Positions 1 to 7,287 of a stretch of DNA of 21,397 nucleotides are shown one piece after another. The position numbers and the translations under genes were made by a program. The stretch covers positions 1 to 21,397 of the forward strand of contig JAUJMI010000013.1 of assembly GCA_030446945.1 (NCBI GenBank), in the 5' to 3' direction. Position 1 is the stretch's first letter. Every line of letters begins with the position of its first letter. The notes below the pieces were generated by a model. The model had not been told where the DNA came from and searched no databases. It saw only the letters and a list, made by a program, of their open reading frames with translations. Source of the DNA: Longimicrobium sp. Its GTDB lineage: Bacteria; Gemmatimonadota; Gemmatimonadetes; Longimicrobiales; Longimicrobiaceae.

Positions 1-205
1 CCTCGCCGCCGAGCGTGGCGGGGAGCGGGACCTTGTAGAGGCCCGTGCGCTGGTAAACCTCGATGAAGTTGACCCCCGCCGCATCGATCCGCACCAGCGC
101 CTCACCCGGACCCGGCCGGGGAACCGGCACGCGCTCTGTACGAAAAGCCTCCGGACCGCCGGTCTCGTGCAGCCGCACGGCTATCATCGTGGCTCTGTCA
201 GTCAT
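1..205 (-). CDS. Quinone oxidoreductase-type MDR dehydrogenase, N-terminal part (runs off left edge)
   Basis: The gene reads from ATG at 205 leftwards and leaves the window after 68 codons, so only the N-terminus is visible. The visible protein has the opening of the medium-chain dehydrogenase/reductase quinone-oxidoreductase branch: an MIAVRLHETGGPEAF start, a V-P-x-P-x-P-G-E-A-L-V-R-I stretch, then AAGVNFIEVYQRTGLYKVPLP ending in a glycine-rich segment. In this family (Qor-like NADPH:quinone reductases) this is the GroES-like substrate domain; the NADPH-binding Rossmann domain would follow outside the window. Zinc-ligand positions of classical alcohol dehydrogenases are not seen in this part. 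ATG at 187 is a possible shorter start, since its product begins directly with MIAVRLHE; neither start has a convincing ribosome-binding site. The family is confident; the substrate is not known. Confidence 0.85.
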   Translation of the reverse strand, partial: MTDRATMIAVRLHETGGPEAFRTERVPVPRPGPGEALVRIDAAGVNFIEVYQRTGLYKVPLPATLGGE

Positions 206-364
206 TCGTGTCCGTCTCGTGTCTCGGGAAGCGGGCGGGGAACAGGCCCCGGTGTCTCGCGCCAAGCGTGCCAGCGATTCAGCGCTTCCCGTTCCCGGAG
301 ACCACGCACGAATCGGCACCGCCTCCCCCGCTGCACCAGGTTCGCAGCGAGCGCGTCCCCAGCG

Positions 365-1315
365 TCACACGTCAGCGCGGACGCGCAGCCGGAGCGCGGT
401 GCCCCAGGGGTCCCTGGTCGTGATCCCGCCCTCCGACGCCGCCTCCGCCGGGTAGCGCGCGTCGGCCAGGCTGCGCGCGACCTCCTGCACGCTCGCCCCA
501 TCCGGCAGCTCGATGGTCCACTCCAGCAGCCGCGCATCGCCCTCCCCAGAGGGCCGCGCGCCGGCACCGGCCCAGGTGTTGGTGCCGAGGTGGTGATGGT
601 AGCCCCCGGCGCCCATGAAGAGCGCGCCCGGATAGCTCCAGGTGATGCGGTCGAAGCCGATCGCCTCTGAGAAGAAAGCCGCAGCCTGCTCCAGGTCGCC
701 GACGTGGAGGTGGACGTGCCCGATAATCGTCCCGGCAGGCATCCCGGTCCACGGCGTGTCGCCCGCGGCCTGGAGAAGACCCTGCACGTCCACCGGATCG
801 GTCGACATCATCAGCTCGCGCCCGTTCCGGCGCCACGTCTCGCGCGGGCGGTCGGCGTACACCTCGATCCCGAGCCCGTCCGGATCGTTGATGTAGAATG
901 CCTCGCTCACCAGGTGATCCCCCGCGCCCGCGCGAACGCCGGCCTCGGCCATGTGCCGCACCAGCCGCCCGAGCGCTGCGCGGCCGGGGAGGAGGAGGGC
1001 GTAGTGGTATAGCCCCAGCCGCCCCCGGCGGCCGGCCGCACGCGCGCCCGGCCGCTCGTTCAACTCCACCAGCACCCGGTCATCGCCCTGGGCCCCAAGT
1101 GCTGCGCGGGCGCCGTCACGCTCGAGCACCCGAAGCCCGAGGACGCTCTCGTAAAAGGCCAGCGACCGTTCCAGCTCGGCGATCTGCAGGCGGACGGGGC
1201 CCAGCGCGGTGGAGTCCGGAAGCCTGCGGCCGCGCGGCGGCACGCCGTAGCTGCCCGGCATCGCCAGCTGCGCGCCGGTGGCCGCGCCGACGATGTCGCG
1301 CGTGGTTGCTCCCAT
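365..1315 (-). CDS. Two-domain VOC family protein, CatE-like (extradiol catechol 2,3-dioxygenase type)
   Basis: The 316-residue protein carries two vicinal-oxygen-chelate modules, roughly residues 41-155 and 198-312. Module 1 has LQIAELERSLAFYESVLGL and ends in DPDGLGIEVYADRP. Module 2 has GHVHLHVGDLEQAAAFFSEA, then GALFMGAGGYHHHLGTNTW, then an LLEWTIELPD strand and a closing DPWG. The YHHH-x-GxNxW signature matches Bacillus CatE-type catechol 2,3-dioxygenases, which use an Fe(II) held by His/Glu of the VOC fold to open catechol rings; activity and substrate here are inferred. Length is slightly above the roughly 285 residues of CatE because of a 40-residue N-terminal lead. The start at 1315 is chosen because GAGGAGGAA sits just upstream; longer in-frame reading lacks such a site. 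It diverges from the DUF3124 lipoprotein gene across a 134-bp gap. Confidence 0.85.
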   Translation of the reverse strand: MGATTRDIVGAATGAQLAMPGSYGVPPRGRRLPDSTALGPVRLQIAELERSLAFYESVLGLRVLERDGARAALGAQGDDRVLVELNERPGARAAGRRGRLGLYHYALLLPGRAALGRLVRHMAEAGVRAGAGDHLVSEAFYINDPDGLGIEVYADRPRETWRRNGRELMMSTDPVDVQGLLQAAGDTPWTGMPAGTIIGHVHLHVGDLEQAAAFFSEAIGFDRITWSYPGALFMGAGGYHHHLGTNTWAGAGARPSGEGDARLLEWTIELPDGASVQEVARSLADARYPAEAASEGGITTRDPWGTALRLRVRADV

Positions 1316-1344
1316 GATTCCTCCTCGCCGTGTCCGATTCTCCG

Positions 1345-1374
1345 TTGCGGAGATATCCGCAGCTGCGGTACACT
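1345..1374 (+). promoter_or_regulatory. Candidate promoter with an embedded 12-bp palindrome, upstream of the DUF3124 gene
   Basis: TTGCGG (1345-1350) and TACACT (1369-1374) are separated by 18 bases and resemble -35 and -10 boxes pointing to the lipoprotein gene at 1450. The last 12 bases of the spacer, CCGCAGCTGCGG (1357-1368), form a perfect palindrome, and an adjoining GCGGA/TCCGC inverted repeat overlaps it (1347-1360). The site is central in the gap between two divergent genes, so a dimeric regulator could act on both. Sequence match only. Confidence 0.35.
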
Positions 1375-1449
1375 TCGGCACCCCCTGTGCCGGTGCAGTT
1401 CGGCAGGTGGATCGACCGCGGTATCCCGCCCCACGCTGGAGGAGCGCGC

Positions 1450-1968
1450 ATGCTGGGACGAGTGGTGATGGGAGCCCTCCTCGTGGGCGCAGCCGCGTGC
1501 GAGCCCGGCGCCGCCCCGAAAGCGCACGAGGCGGTGGCGACACCCGGCGACTCGACGGTGGTGCCGCGCGCCGGCGAGGCCTCCGGCAAGCGGCTGTACT
1601 ACGTGCCGGTGTACTCGCACATCTACTTCCGCGACACGGTATCGGCCGTGAACCTGGCGGTCACCCTCAGCATCCGGAACACCGATCCGCAGCACGGGCT
1701 GACGCTGAGCCGGGTGGACTACTACGACACGCGCGGACGCCCGCTCCGCGCCTACCTCGCCTCTCCCCGCCGGCTCGCGCCGCTGGAAACCGCCGAATAC
1801 CTCGTGCACCGCGACGACACCACCGGCGGCTCGGGCGCCAACTTCCTCGTGGAGCTCGCCGCCGACTCGACCGTCACCGAACCCGTGGTGGAGGCGGTGA
1901 TGATCGGGTTCAGCGGCAACCTTGCAACCTCGTTCGTGACCCACGCCCGGCTGCTGCAACGACCGTAG
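1450..1968 (+). CDS. DUF3124 family lipoprotein
   Basis: The 172-residue product begins MLGRVVMGALLVGAAAC, a short signal sequence ending in a plausible lipobox with Cys17 as the acylation site, so it is expected to be a membrane-anchored lipoprotein facing the periplasm. The body matches DUF3124: YVPVYSHIYFRDT, LAVTLSIRNTDPQHGLTLS, VDYYDTRGRPLRAYLASP, LETAEYLVHRDDTTGGSGAN and EPVVEAVMIGFS. The family has no established function. The start at 1450 is preferred over an in-frame ATG at 1330 because GGAGGAG lies 6-8 bases before it and because only this start places the signal peptide at the N-terminus. It stands alone on the plus strand; the next plus-strand gene is far away. The family call is strong. 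Confidence 0.85.
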   Translation: MLGRVVMGALLVGAAACEPGAAPKAHEAVATPGDSTVVPRAGEASGKRLYYVPVYSHIYFRDTVSAVNLAVTLSIRNTDPQHGLTLSRVDYYDTRGRPLRAYLASPRRLAPLETAEYLVHRDDTTGGSGANFLVELAADSTVTEPVVEAVMIGFSGNLATSFVTHARLLQRP

Positions 1969-2202
1969 TCGCGCAGTTCAGGCCCCGGAAAGCCCTTCCC
2001 ACAGCCCCGGAGGGTACGCCGTCCCGAGCGCGCTCTCGTACAAGTCGTCGCGCGGCGCCCCAGATGCGGCGGCCGTGAGTCGGAGCGCGTGCGGCGGGCG
2101 AAGCCCACCCCATGCAGCGCGAATCACCTCCCGCACGCTCAGGGTAGCGGTTCTCCGCGCCTCCGCGTCTCCGCGTGAGCCATGCAGTTGCCGTGCGTAA
2201 CG

Positions 2203-2238
2203 AAAACGGGGGGAGAGGCGCGATGGCCTCTCCCCCCG
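2203..2238 (-). terminator. Rho-independent terminator of the 2265-2804 gene
   Basis: A 13-bp perfect stem (2207-2219 with 2226-2238, loop GCGATG) lies 27 bases past the minus-strand stop codon at 2265. Read on the minus strand it is followed by TTTT (2206-2203), the classic intrinsic-terminator arrangement. Confidence 0.85.
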
Positions 2239-2264
2239 ATCTCCCTACCTGGACCGCGTCGAGC

Positions 2265-2804
2265 TTACTCGGCCGAGCGCGGCGGCGCGCAGGCGCAGGC
2301 GCCGCACGAGCAGAGCACGCCGCCGCAGGCCGCGCAGCGCAGCCCCAGGAAGTCGTCCAGCGGCGTGGTGCAGCGCGAGCACGCGGAGCGGGCGCGCTTG
2401 CGCGAGCCGCCGGTCACCTTGGTCGCGCTGTCCTGCACCCCCTTGTACTCCACCCCGTTCCCTTCCAGGAAGCGGCGGTGGTTTTCCAGGGTGTGCTCGC
2501 GGCGGCGGGCGCCACTCGCCTCTTGAGCGCGCTCCTTCTCCTTCTCCAGCTCAGCCTTGAGCGTGGGCCAGTCGCGGTAGCGGGCCTCCGCCTGCGCGCG
2601 CAGCTCGGGATCGACGATCTCCACGACCTGCGACTCCACGACGCGCTGCGGAAAGGCGCGCGTGCGGAACTGCGTGAGGCTGAAGAGCGCCACGTTGGGC
2701 GAGCCGGGAGCGGACTGGCTGGGGTCGAAGACGAGCGTGTCGCCGTCGACGGCATGGCGTCCGATCCGGAGCTGGCCGTCGTTGGACTCGTTCTGAAGAT
2801 GCAT
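2265..2804 (-). CDS. Unrecognised 179-residue protein with a cysteine-rich, zinc-ribbon-like tail
   Basis: I do not recognise a named family. The first 65 residues look globular (beta-rich, with GDTLVFDPSQ and SPNVALFSLTQF); residues 66-115 are charged and probably helical (RDWPTLKAELEKEKERAQE); the C-terminus holds eight cysteines within about 30 residues: C142 and C145 (CSRC), C157 and C160 (CAAC), then C165, C167, C170 and C172. The two CxxC pairs are spaced like a zinc ribbon; the final CSCGACAC is an extra cluster that could hold a second metal. Residue composition outside the tail is ordinary. The start at 2804 has only a weak GAGG upstream. It reads toward a strong terminator at 2203-2238, so the transcript probably ends with this gene. 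Coding status is well supported by length and composition; function is unknown. Confidence 0.75.
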   Translation of the reverse strand: MHLQNESNDGQLRIGRHAVDGDTLVFDPSQSAPGSPNVALFSLTQFRTRAFPQRVVESQVVEIVDPELRAQAEARYRDWPTLKAELEKEKERAQEASGARRREHTLENHRRFLEGNGVEYKGVQDSATKVTGGSRKRARSACSRCTTPLDDFLGLRCAACGGVLCSCGACACAPPRSAE

Positions 2805-2891
2805 TCGGGCCGACCTCGTGGTGATTGGGTACCGAGCGCCCCCGTGACCCGGGTGGAAACCGGGGGCCTTCTGGAGAGTTGCGGGGCGCCG

Positions 2892-3122
2892 CTAGTGGAC
2901 GACGTCGGCCACGAAGAGCTTGCGGCCGTCCAGCCCGTAGCGGATGGCGCGCCCGCCGGGAAGGAAGTGGGTGTGCTCGAGCTCCATGGCGCGGCGCCCC
3001 TCGATGCGGACGAAGTGGCTGGTCGCCACCACCATCACGATCTCCACCGCGGACGCCGTTCCCAGCGTGCGGCGCAGGGCGCGCTCCTGCTCTTCCGTCA
3101 ACGGCCTCGGGCCTTCGTTCAT
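2892..3122 (-). CDS. Small unrecognised 76-residue protein
   Basis: The product starts MNEGPRPLTEEQERALRRTL, an acidic/basic helical opening, followed by a beta-rich part: VEIVMVVATSHFVRIEGRRAM and GRAIRYGLDGRKLFVADVVH. The second half looks like a compact beta fold, with two strands around an R-Y-G-L-D-G turn. No catalytic or metal motif is evident and I cannot name a family. The start at 3122 is chosen because GAGGGAAG sits at the right distance upstream; an in-frame ATG further up (3176) has no such site and its extra residues overlap the cold-shock terminator. It lies between the cold-shock gene and the cysteine-tail gene on the same strand. The strong terminator just upstream implies it has its own promoter, which I cannot locate. 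Confidence 0.6.
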   Translation of the reverse strand: MNEGPRPLTEEQERALRRTLGTASAVEIVMVVATSHFVRIEGRRAMELEHTHFLPGGRAIRYGLDGRKLFVADVVH

Positions 3123-3177
3123 CGTCTTCCCTCGCCTGGGGTGGGTCCCGCCGGAGCCTTGCCGGGCTCCGCCCAAC

Positions 3178-3211
3178 GAAAAGAGCCGCCCCGAAGCCTC
3201 GGGGCGGCTCT
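3178..3211 (-). terminator. Rho-independent terminator of the cold-shock gene
   Basis: A 13-bp perfect stem (3182-3194 with 3199-3211, loop of four) lies 37 bases beyond the stop of the cold-shock gene. On the minus strand it runs straight into TTTTC, a textbook intrinsic terminator. Confidence 0.9.
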
Positions 3212-3247
3212 CCCCCGGGTGCTCACCCCCGGGGCTTTCCGTTCGGC

Positions 3248-3457
3248 TCAGCCGACGCGGGAAACGTTCTCGGCGGCCGGGCCCTTCTGGCCCTGCACCA
3301 CGTCGAACTCCACCTGGTCACCCTCGGAGAGCGACTTGGAGCCGCTGCCCTGGATGGCGCTGTGGTGGACGAAGCAATCCTTTGCGCCGTCCTGCGGGGT
3401 GATGAAGCCGAACCCCTTCTCGTCGTTGAACCACTTCACGGTGCCTGTGGTACGCAT
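3248..3457 (-). CDS. Cold-shock domain protein (CspA family)
   Basis: This 69-residue protein is a complete single cold-shock domain, a five-stranded OB fold that binds single-stranded RNA/DNA and melts RNA structure. The opening [15 protein letters not shown] contains the RNP1 motif (KGFGFI); RNP2 is CFVHHSAI, with Cys where Val or Ile is common. Length matches the family. AGGAG lies 8 bases before the ATG at 3457. A TACAAT (-10-like) hexamer lies at 3477-3482 on the minus strand but has no matching -35 box, so the transcription start is unclear; the 263-bp gap upstream could also hold a long 5' leader, as in other csp genes. A strong terminator follows at 3178-3211, so it is probably transcribed alone. 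The number of paralogues elsewhere is unknown, so no letter is assigned. Confidence 0.95.
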   Translation of the reverse strand: MRTTGTVKWFNDEKGFGFITPQDGAKDCFVHHSAIQGSGSKSLSEGDQVEFDVVQGQKGPAAENVSRVG

Positions 3458-3579
3458 TGCCGTACTCCTGATTGGTATTGTACTGACTGCCAGAAGTGCG
3501 GTATCTCCGTACTCACCGACTGCCCGTATCGTCCGCGGAATCGTGGCGCTCCGCGGTGCGCGGCGTCAAAACACAGAAA

Positions 3580-3608
3580 CGGACCCGGACGGCTCGCGTC
3601 CAGGTCCG
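3580..3608 (-). terminator. Hairpin between the DUF6036 remnant and the cold-shock gene, possible terminator
   Basis: The two arms (3580-3591 and 3597-3608) pair over 12 positions with one C/A mismatch and a 5-base loop. On the minus strand the stem is followed by GTTTCTGTGTTTT, so it may end transcription from the remnant gene at 3721. A T6 run also lies about 10 bases after it on the plus strand, but no plus-strand gene precedes it. Confidence 0.45.
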
Positions 3609-3720
3609 ATGACTGAACTTTTTTCGCTTCCGGAATGTAGCGGAAAAACGGGGCGCGGTCAAGGCGGGGGGAGGCGAGGTCGCGTTGCATCACCTCGATC
3701 CACTCCAGGATCCGCTCCGG

Positions 3721-4217
3721 CTACGTGTCGGAACGCTCGAGCTGGCGCACGCGGAGCATCAGCTTCGGGACCCTGATCCACCCGTTGGCGGGAAGCGTCC
3801 GCACGGAAGCCCGGTCCTTGTCGCGGAACGCGGCCAGCTTGCTGGCCGCGAGGTCGTGCGCCTCCAGGCAGCGCCCTTCGTTGCCGCGCGTGCCCTCGTT
3901 GCCGCGCGTGCCCTCGGTGCGAAGCACGACCACGCGCATCCCATCGGCAGGGAGGCCGCGTCGATGGTGAGGCCGTGGACGTAGAAGCCATGAAGCCGGT
4001 GGAAGACCGAGTCCTGACCGAGCGCGCCGTCAATCCGATCGGCCACGTCCGGCTCGTCAGAGCCGGGCGCGATGTCCGCCTCCATCGACTGCCTCAACTC
4101 GTCCGAGACGTTCGGATGCTGGCGCGGGATGGACTGCGATCCGAAGACGATCACCACTTTTTCACCCGCGACGTCACACGCCACGCGGATCGCGTGCTCG
4201 AGCTGCTCGCGGGTCAC
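3721..4217 (-). pseudogene. DUF6036-type nucleotidyltransferase, broken by a frameshift
   Basis: Two reading frames together make one recognisable protein. The first, from GTG at 4217, reads TREQLEHAIRVACDVAGE, then VVIVFGSQSI, then a DELRQSMEADIAP segment and HRLHGFYVHGLTIDAASLPMG. This resembles the GSQ-type nucleotidyltransferase fold of DUF6036 proteins, which typically continue with GW and a C-terminal (R)CLE-HDLA-SKL segment. That segment is present but in another frame: RVVVLRTEG then RCLEAHDLAASKLAAFRDKDR, ending with TAG at 3721. The switch falls near 3936-3938, where restoring one base would give the expected LPMGW and join the frames. The first frame runs on without a stop to 3759, so the protein would have a wrong tail. 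An 18-bp tandem duplication lies just after the switch. The start could instead be ATG at 4283, but the residues between look like spacer. No partner gene is adjacent. A sequencing error is not excluded. Confidence 0.7.
3879..3914 (-). repeat. Two exact tandem copies of an 18-bp unit inside the DUF6036 remnant
   Basis: Positions 3879-3896 and 3897-3914 are identical. In the frame of the C-terminal segment this duplicates six residues (EGTRGN), in phase, shortly before the conserved CLEAHDLA block. It looks like a slippage duplication in the loop between two conserved parts. Confidence 0.9.
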
Positions 4218-4462
4218 CGCGAGATCGCCGGCGTGAGAGGCCGGCCCCTCGGAACGCGCAGTAGATCCTTCACTCCGCGCCATGAGTACGGAGGACGGGC
4301 AAGTGCGGAGCGGCGCGTCGCTAAGGATGACAAAACGCGGGGCCGGTTGTCCGCGGTCCTGTCGCCTGTCTCCTCTGGTTGTCTGCTGTTCCTTATCGCC
4401 AGTCCCCTCCCCCCAAACCCCGTTCCCGGCTGGCGCTCCCCTGTCCACCGTCCCCTCCACAC
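4218..4462. other. Spacer between thrS and the DUF6036 remnant
   Basis: I see no credible gene here. On the minus strand the text contains a GTCATCCTTAGCGACGCGCC stretch and a GTGAAGGATCTACTGCGCG stretch, which read like the repetitive spacer sequences of high-GC genomes, and a purine-rich run of AGACAACCAGAGGAGACAGG type. No clear terminator for thrS is visible. Confidence 0.5.
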
Positions 4463-6436
4463 TCACGCACTCCCGAACCCCACCTGGAGCGTCCGCGTGC
4501 GCATCTGCTCCAGGATGCGCTCCGCGAATTCCTTGCGGTCCACGATCTCCTGCTTGCGGCCGGCGCCGCGCACGCGCACGGCGGCGGTGCCCTCGGTGGC
4601 TTCGCGACCCCCGATGACGGCCATGTAGGGCACCTTTTGCGTCTCCGCCTCGCGGATGCGGTAGTTGAGGGTCTCGCCGCGGTCGTCCGCTTCGGCGCGG
4701 ATGCCGAGGGCCTTGAGCTCGGCGGCGTAGCGGCGCGCGACTTCGGCCTGGTCGTCGCTGATGGGGATCACCACCACCTGCACCGGGGCCAGCCACACCG
4801 GGAAGGCACCCGCGAAGTGCTCGATCAGGTTCCCCGTGAAGCGCTCCAGCGTCCCAAAGATGGCGCGGTGCACCATCACCGGGCGGTGCGGCTTGTTGTC
4901 CTGCCCCGTGTACTCCAGCTCGAAACGCTCGGGGAGGTTGAAGTCCAGCTGGATCGTCGGGCCCTGCCAGAGCCGCCCGATCGCATCCTTGAACTTGATG
5001 TCGATCTTGGGCCCGTAAAAGGCGCCGCCACCCTCGTCCACGTCGAAGGGGATCTCCTTCCGCTCCAGCGCGCGCTGCAGCATCGATTCGGCCTGGTCCC
5101 ACACCTCGTCGCTCCCCAGCCGGTCCTCCGGGCGCGTGCTGACCTCGAAGCTCAACTCGAAGCCGAACGTCTCGCGAACCAGGCGGTCCACCTGGTCGAG
5201 GCAGAGGAAGATCTCGTCCTCGATCTGCTCCATCGTGCAGAAGATGTGGGCGTCGTCCATCGAGAGCCCGCGGACGCGCAGCAGGCCGTGCAGCGTGCCG
5301 GAGCGTTCGTTCCGGTACACGTTGGCGACTTCCGAGTACCGGATGGGGAGGTCGCGGTAGCTGCGCGGCTGGCTCTTGAAGATCAGCGCGTGCATCGGGC
5401 AGTTCATCGGCTTCACCCGGTACTTCACCTCCTCGCCCTCGCCCGCGCCCGCTTCCATGGCCGGGAACTGGTTCTCGGCGTAGAGCGGCAGGTGTCCGGA
5501 GACCCTGAACAGCTCCTCGCGGGTGATGTTGGGCGTGGAGACGAGGGAGTAGCCGTTGGCGACGTTGTCGTCTTCCACGGCGCGCGACAGGAGCCACTTC
5601 ACCAGCGCGCCCTTGGGGTGCCAGAAGACGAGCCCCGGCCCCACCATCTCCTGGATGGAGAAGAGGTCGAGCTGCTTCCCCAGGATGCGGTGGTCGCGCT
5701 TGCGGGCTTCCTCCAGCCGATGGAGGTGCTGCTCCAGCGCGTCCCTGGTGAACCACGCCGTGCCGTAGATGCGCTGCAGCGTCTGCCGGTTCTCGTCGCC
5801 CCGCCAGTAGGCGGCGGCGGCGTTGAGGAGCTTGAAGTGCTTGAGGGCGCCCGTGGTGGGGACGTGCGGGCCGCGGCACAGGTCCAGGAAGGCGCCGTTG
5901 CGGTAGACGGTGATCGTCTCCCCCTCGGGCAGCTCCTCCAGCCGTTCCAGCTTGAGCGGATCGCCGGCGAACAGCTCCCGCGCCTCCTCGCGGCTCACCA
6001 CGCGCCGCTCAAAGGGGTCGCTCTCCTTCGAAACCGCCGCCATCTCCTTCTCGATCTGCTCCAGGTCTTCGGGGGTGAAGGGGCGGCTCACCTCGAAGTC
6101 GTAGTAGAAGCCGTCCTGGATCGCCGGCCCGAAGCCGATCTTCGCCTCCGGGCGCACGCGGCGCACGGCGGTGGCCATGATGTGCGCCGCCGAGTGGCGC
6201 AGGACGTCCAGCGCCTCCGGGTTCCTGTCGGTGAGGATCTCCACCCTGGCGTCGCCCTCCAGCGGGCGCGCGAGGTCCACCACCTGGCCGTCGACCTTTG
6301 CGGCGAGAGCGGCCTTGGCGAGCCCGGGGCCGATCTGCTCCGCCAGGTCACGGACCGAGTTGCCCTTCAGCAGCTCGCGGACCGAGCCGTCCGGGAGCGT
6401 GACCCGCACCCGCTCGGCAGACTCTGCAACGCTCAT
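4463..6436 (-). CDS. thrS: Threonine--tRNA ligase
   Basis: The 657-residue protein charges tRNA-Thr with threonine in the cytoplasm. All parts of the long bacterial form are present: an N-terminal TGS domain (about 9-70); an editing domain with H81-x3-H85 and C187/H191 (in DLCRGPH), which clears mischarged Ser-tRNA; a class II catalytic core (about 265-545); and a C-terminal anticodon-binding domain (about 553-655). The three zinc ligands of the active site are C346 (in MNCPMH), H397 (in MDDAHIF) and H523 (in VHRAIFG), at the spacing known for Escherichia coli ThrS. Class II motif 2 (RYSEVANVYRNERSG) is intact. The ATG at 6436 has an AGGA five bases upstream. It is divergent from the NlpC/P60 gene, and no infC or translation operon adjoins it. 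No T-box-like leader is visible in the short 5' region. Everything needed for activity appears intact. Confidence 0.98.
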   Translation of the reverse strand: MSVAESAERVRVTLPDGSVRELLKGNSVRDLAEQIGPGLAKAALAAKVDGQVVDLARPLEGDARVEILTDRNPEALDVLRHSAAHIMATAVRRVRPEAKIGFGPAIQDGFYYDFEVSRPFTPEDLEQIEKEMAAVSKESDPFERRVVSREEARELFAGDPLKLERLEELPEGETITVYRNGAFLDLCRGPHVPTTGALKHFKLLNAAAAYWRGDENRQTLQRIYGTAWFTRDALEQHLHRLEEARKRDHRILGKQLDLFSIQEMVGPGLVFWHPKGALVKWLLSRAVEDDNVANGYSLVSTPNITREELFRVSGHLPLYAENQFPAMEAGAGEGEEVKYRVKPMNCPMHALIFKSQPRSYRDLPIRYSEVANVYRNERSGTLHGLLRVRGLSMDDAHIFCTMEQIEDEIFLCLDQVDRLVRETFGFELSFEVSTRPEDRLGSDEVWDQAESMLQRALERKEIPFDVDEGGGAFYGPKIDIKFKDAIGRLWQGPTIQLDFNLPERFELEYTGQDNKPHRPVMVHRAIFGTLERFTGNLIEHFAGAFPVWLAPVQVVVIPISDDQAEVARRYAAELKALGIRAEADDRGETLNYRIREAETQKVPYMAVIGGREATEGTAAVRVRGAGRKQEIVDRKEFAERILEQMRTRTLQVGFGSA

Positions 6437-6509
6437 GTTCCTGTCTCCAGACTGCAGTACGAGACACTGCGAAGTGGCCGCGCCACGATTCTGCCCGTAA
6501 ATCGCCCTA

Positions 6510-6539
6510 AATCTAGTCTGGCGCGGCGATTCGTGGCAA
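6510..6539 (-). promoter_or_regulatory. Probable sigma-70-type promoter of thrS
   Basis: On the minus strand TTGCCA (6539-6534) and TAGATT (6515-6510) are 18 bases apart, placing the transcript start near 6503 and giving a leader of about 65 bases before the thrS ATG. The A/T-rich patch here stands out from the GC-rich surroundings. Confidence 0.5.
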
Positions 6540-6580
6540 CCGCGCGGGCGGCGGCTGATACCGTGGCAGCCACCAGAGTG

Positions 6581-6609
6581 TTGACAGGGGAGTCCGGGGG
6601 ACGTATTCT
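6581..6609 (+). promoter_or_regulatory. Strong sigma-70-type promoter of the NlpC/P60 gene
   Basis: A perfect TTGACA (6581-6586), a 17-base spacer and TATTCT (6604-6609) form the best promoter match in the window. It predicts a transcript start near 6616, about 88 bases before the NlpC/P60 start at 6704. It is back to back with the thrS promoter, with about 40 bases between the two -35 boxes. Confidence 0.75.
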
Positions 6610-6703
6610 GCCGCCCTTCCCAAGCCCAGCCTACCGCTGACCGGGGTCCCTCCCCCACGCGCCGAGGCAGTTCCGGCGCGCGAACCGAAATCCGCAGAGC
6701 TCG

Positions 6704-7255
6704 ATGAAAGCACAGCCCCGCCGCGCCTTCGCGCGCCTTCCGTTCCTCCTCGCGTTCTCCGCCCTGCTCGCGGTGCCGGCCCCCGCCGCCGCCCAGACCT
6801 ACATCAAGCGCTTCCTGGGGATCGAAGCCACTCCCCCCGCCGCCTCGCCGTCCGAGGAGTCGGTGGTGACGCGCGCGCGCAGCTACATGGGGCTGCGCTA
6901 CCGCTGGGGCGGGGAAAGGCCCGAGACGGGGTTCGACTGCAGCGGGTTCGTGCGGCACATCATGCGGATGGCGGGCGTGCAGCTCCCGCGCACTTCTGCG
7001 CAGCAGGCGCGGATGGGGCAGGAGGTGCCGCGCGACGTGTCCCAGCTGCGCGTGGGCGACCTGATCACCTTCGGACGCGGCGGCCGCATCTCGCACATCG
7101 GCATCTATGTGGGGAACGGGCGCTACATCCACGCCAGCAGCTACGCGGGGCGCGTTACCGAGAGCCCGCTTCCGAGCCGCTCCTGGTGGCAGGGCGCCCG
7201 CCGCGTCCTCGTCGCCTCGGCTCAGGCGGACTCGGCGAGGTTGCCCGGGAGCTGA
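6704..7255 (+). CDS. Secreted NlpC/P60 family peptidoglycan endopeptidase
   Basis: The 183-residue protein has a Sec signal peptide (positively charged start, hydrophobic LPFLLAFSALLAV, cleavage likely after AAA near residue 30), a short linker, and one NlpC/P60 domain from about residue 52 to 170. The catalytic cysteine is C79 in GFDCSGFV, the general-base histidine H131 in ISHIGIYVG, and the third polar residue is H143 in RYIHAS. Such enzymes cut the gamma-D-glutamyl to diamino-acid bond of cell-wall stem peptides in the periplasm. RYRWGGERPETGFDCSG is the usual lead into the active site. There is no SH3 or LysM targeting domain, so it is a minimal secreted form. The ribosome-binding site is weak, but the promoter at 6581-6609 is strong. 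A G/C hairpin at 7288-7320 follows the stop. Confidence 0.93.
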   Translation: MKAQPRRAFARLPFLLAFSALLAVPAPAAAQTYIKRFLGIEATPPAASPSEESVVTRARSYMGLRYRWGGERPETGFDCSGFVRHIMRMAGVQLPRTSAQQARMGQEVPRDVSQLRVGDLITFGRGGRISHIGIYVGNGRYIHASSYAGRVTESPLPSRSWWQGARRVLVASAQADSARLPGS

Positions 7256-7287
7256 GGGCAGGCCCCCGCCCCGCTCGTCACCTCGCT

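Noticed and set aside
2840..2871. Terminator after the 76-residue gene
   Set aside because: Only a 6-7 bp stem with a long loop and no T run; too weak to list as a feature.
2175..3776. 533-codon open frame on the plus strand across three minus-strand genes
   Set aside because: It runs across two strong minus-strand terminators and the cold-shock gene, and has no domain.
3721..3939. A separate small gene starting at ATG 3939
   Set aside because: Its sequence continues the DUF6036 protein of the other frame and it has no ribosome-binding site of its own, so it is treated as the frameshifted C-terminus.
6437..6509. T-box riboswitch in the thrS leader
   Set aside because: The predicted leader is only about 65 bases and shows no T-box consensus or specifier structure.
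4379..6640. Long open frame on the plus strand opposite thrS
   Set aside because: thrS on the minus strand is unambiguous; the opposite frame has no domain and arises from GC-rich third positions.
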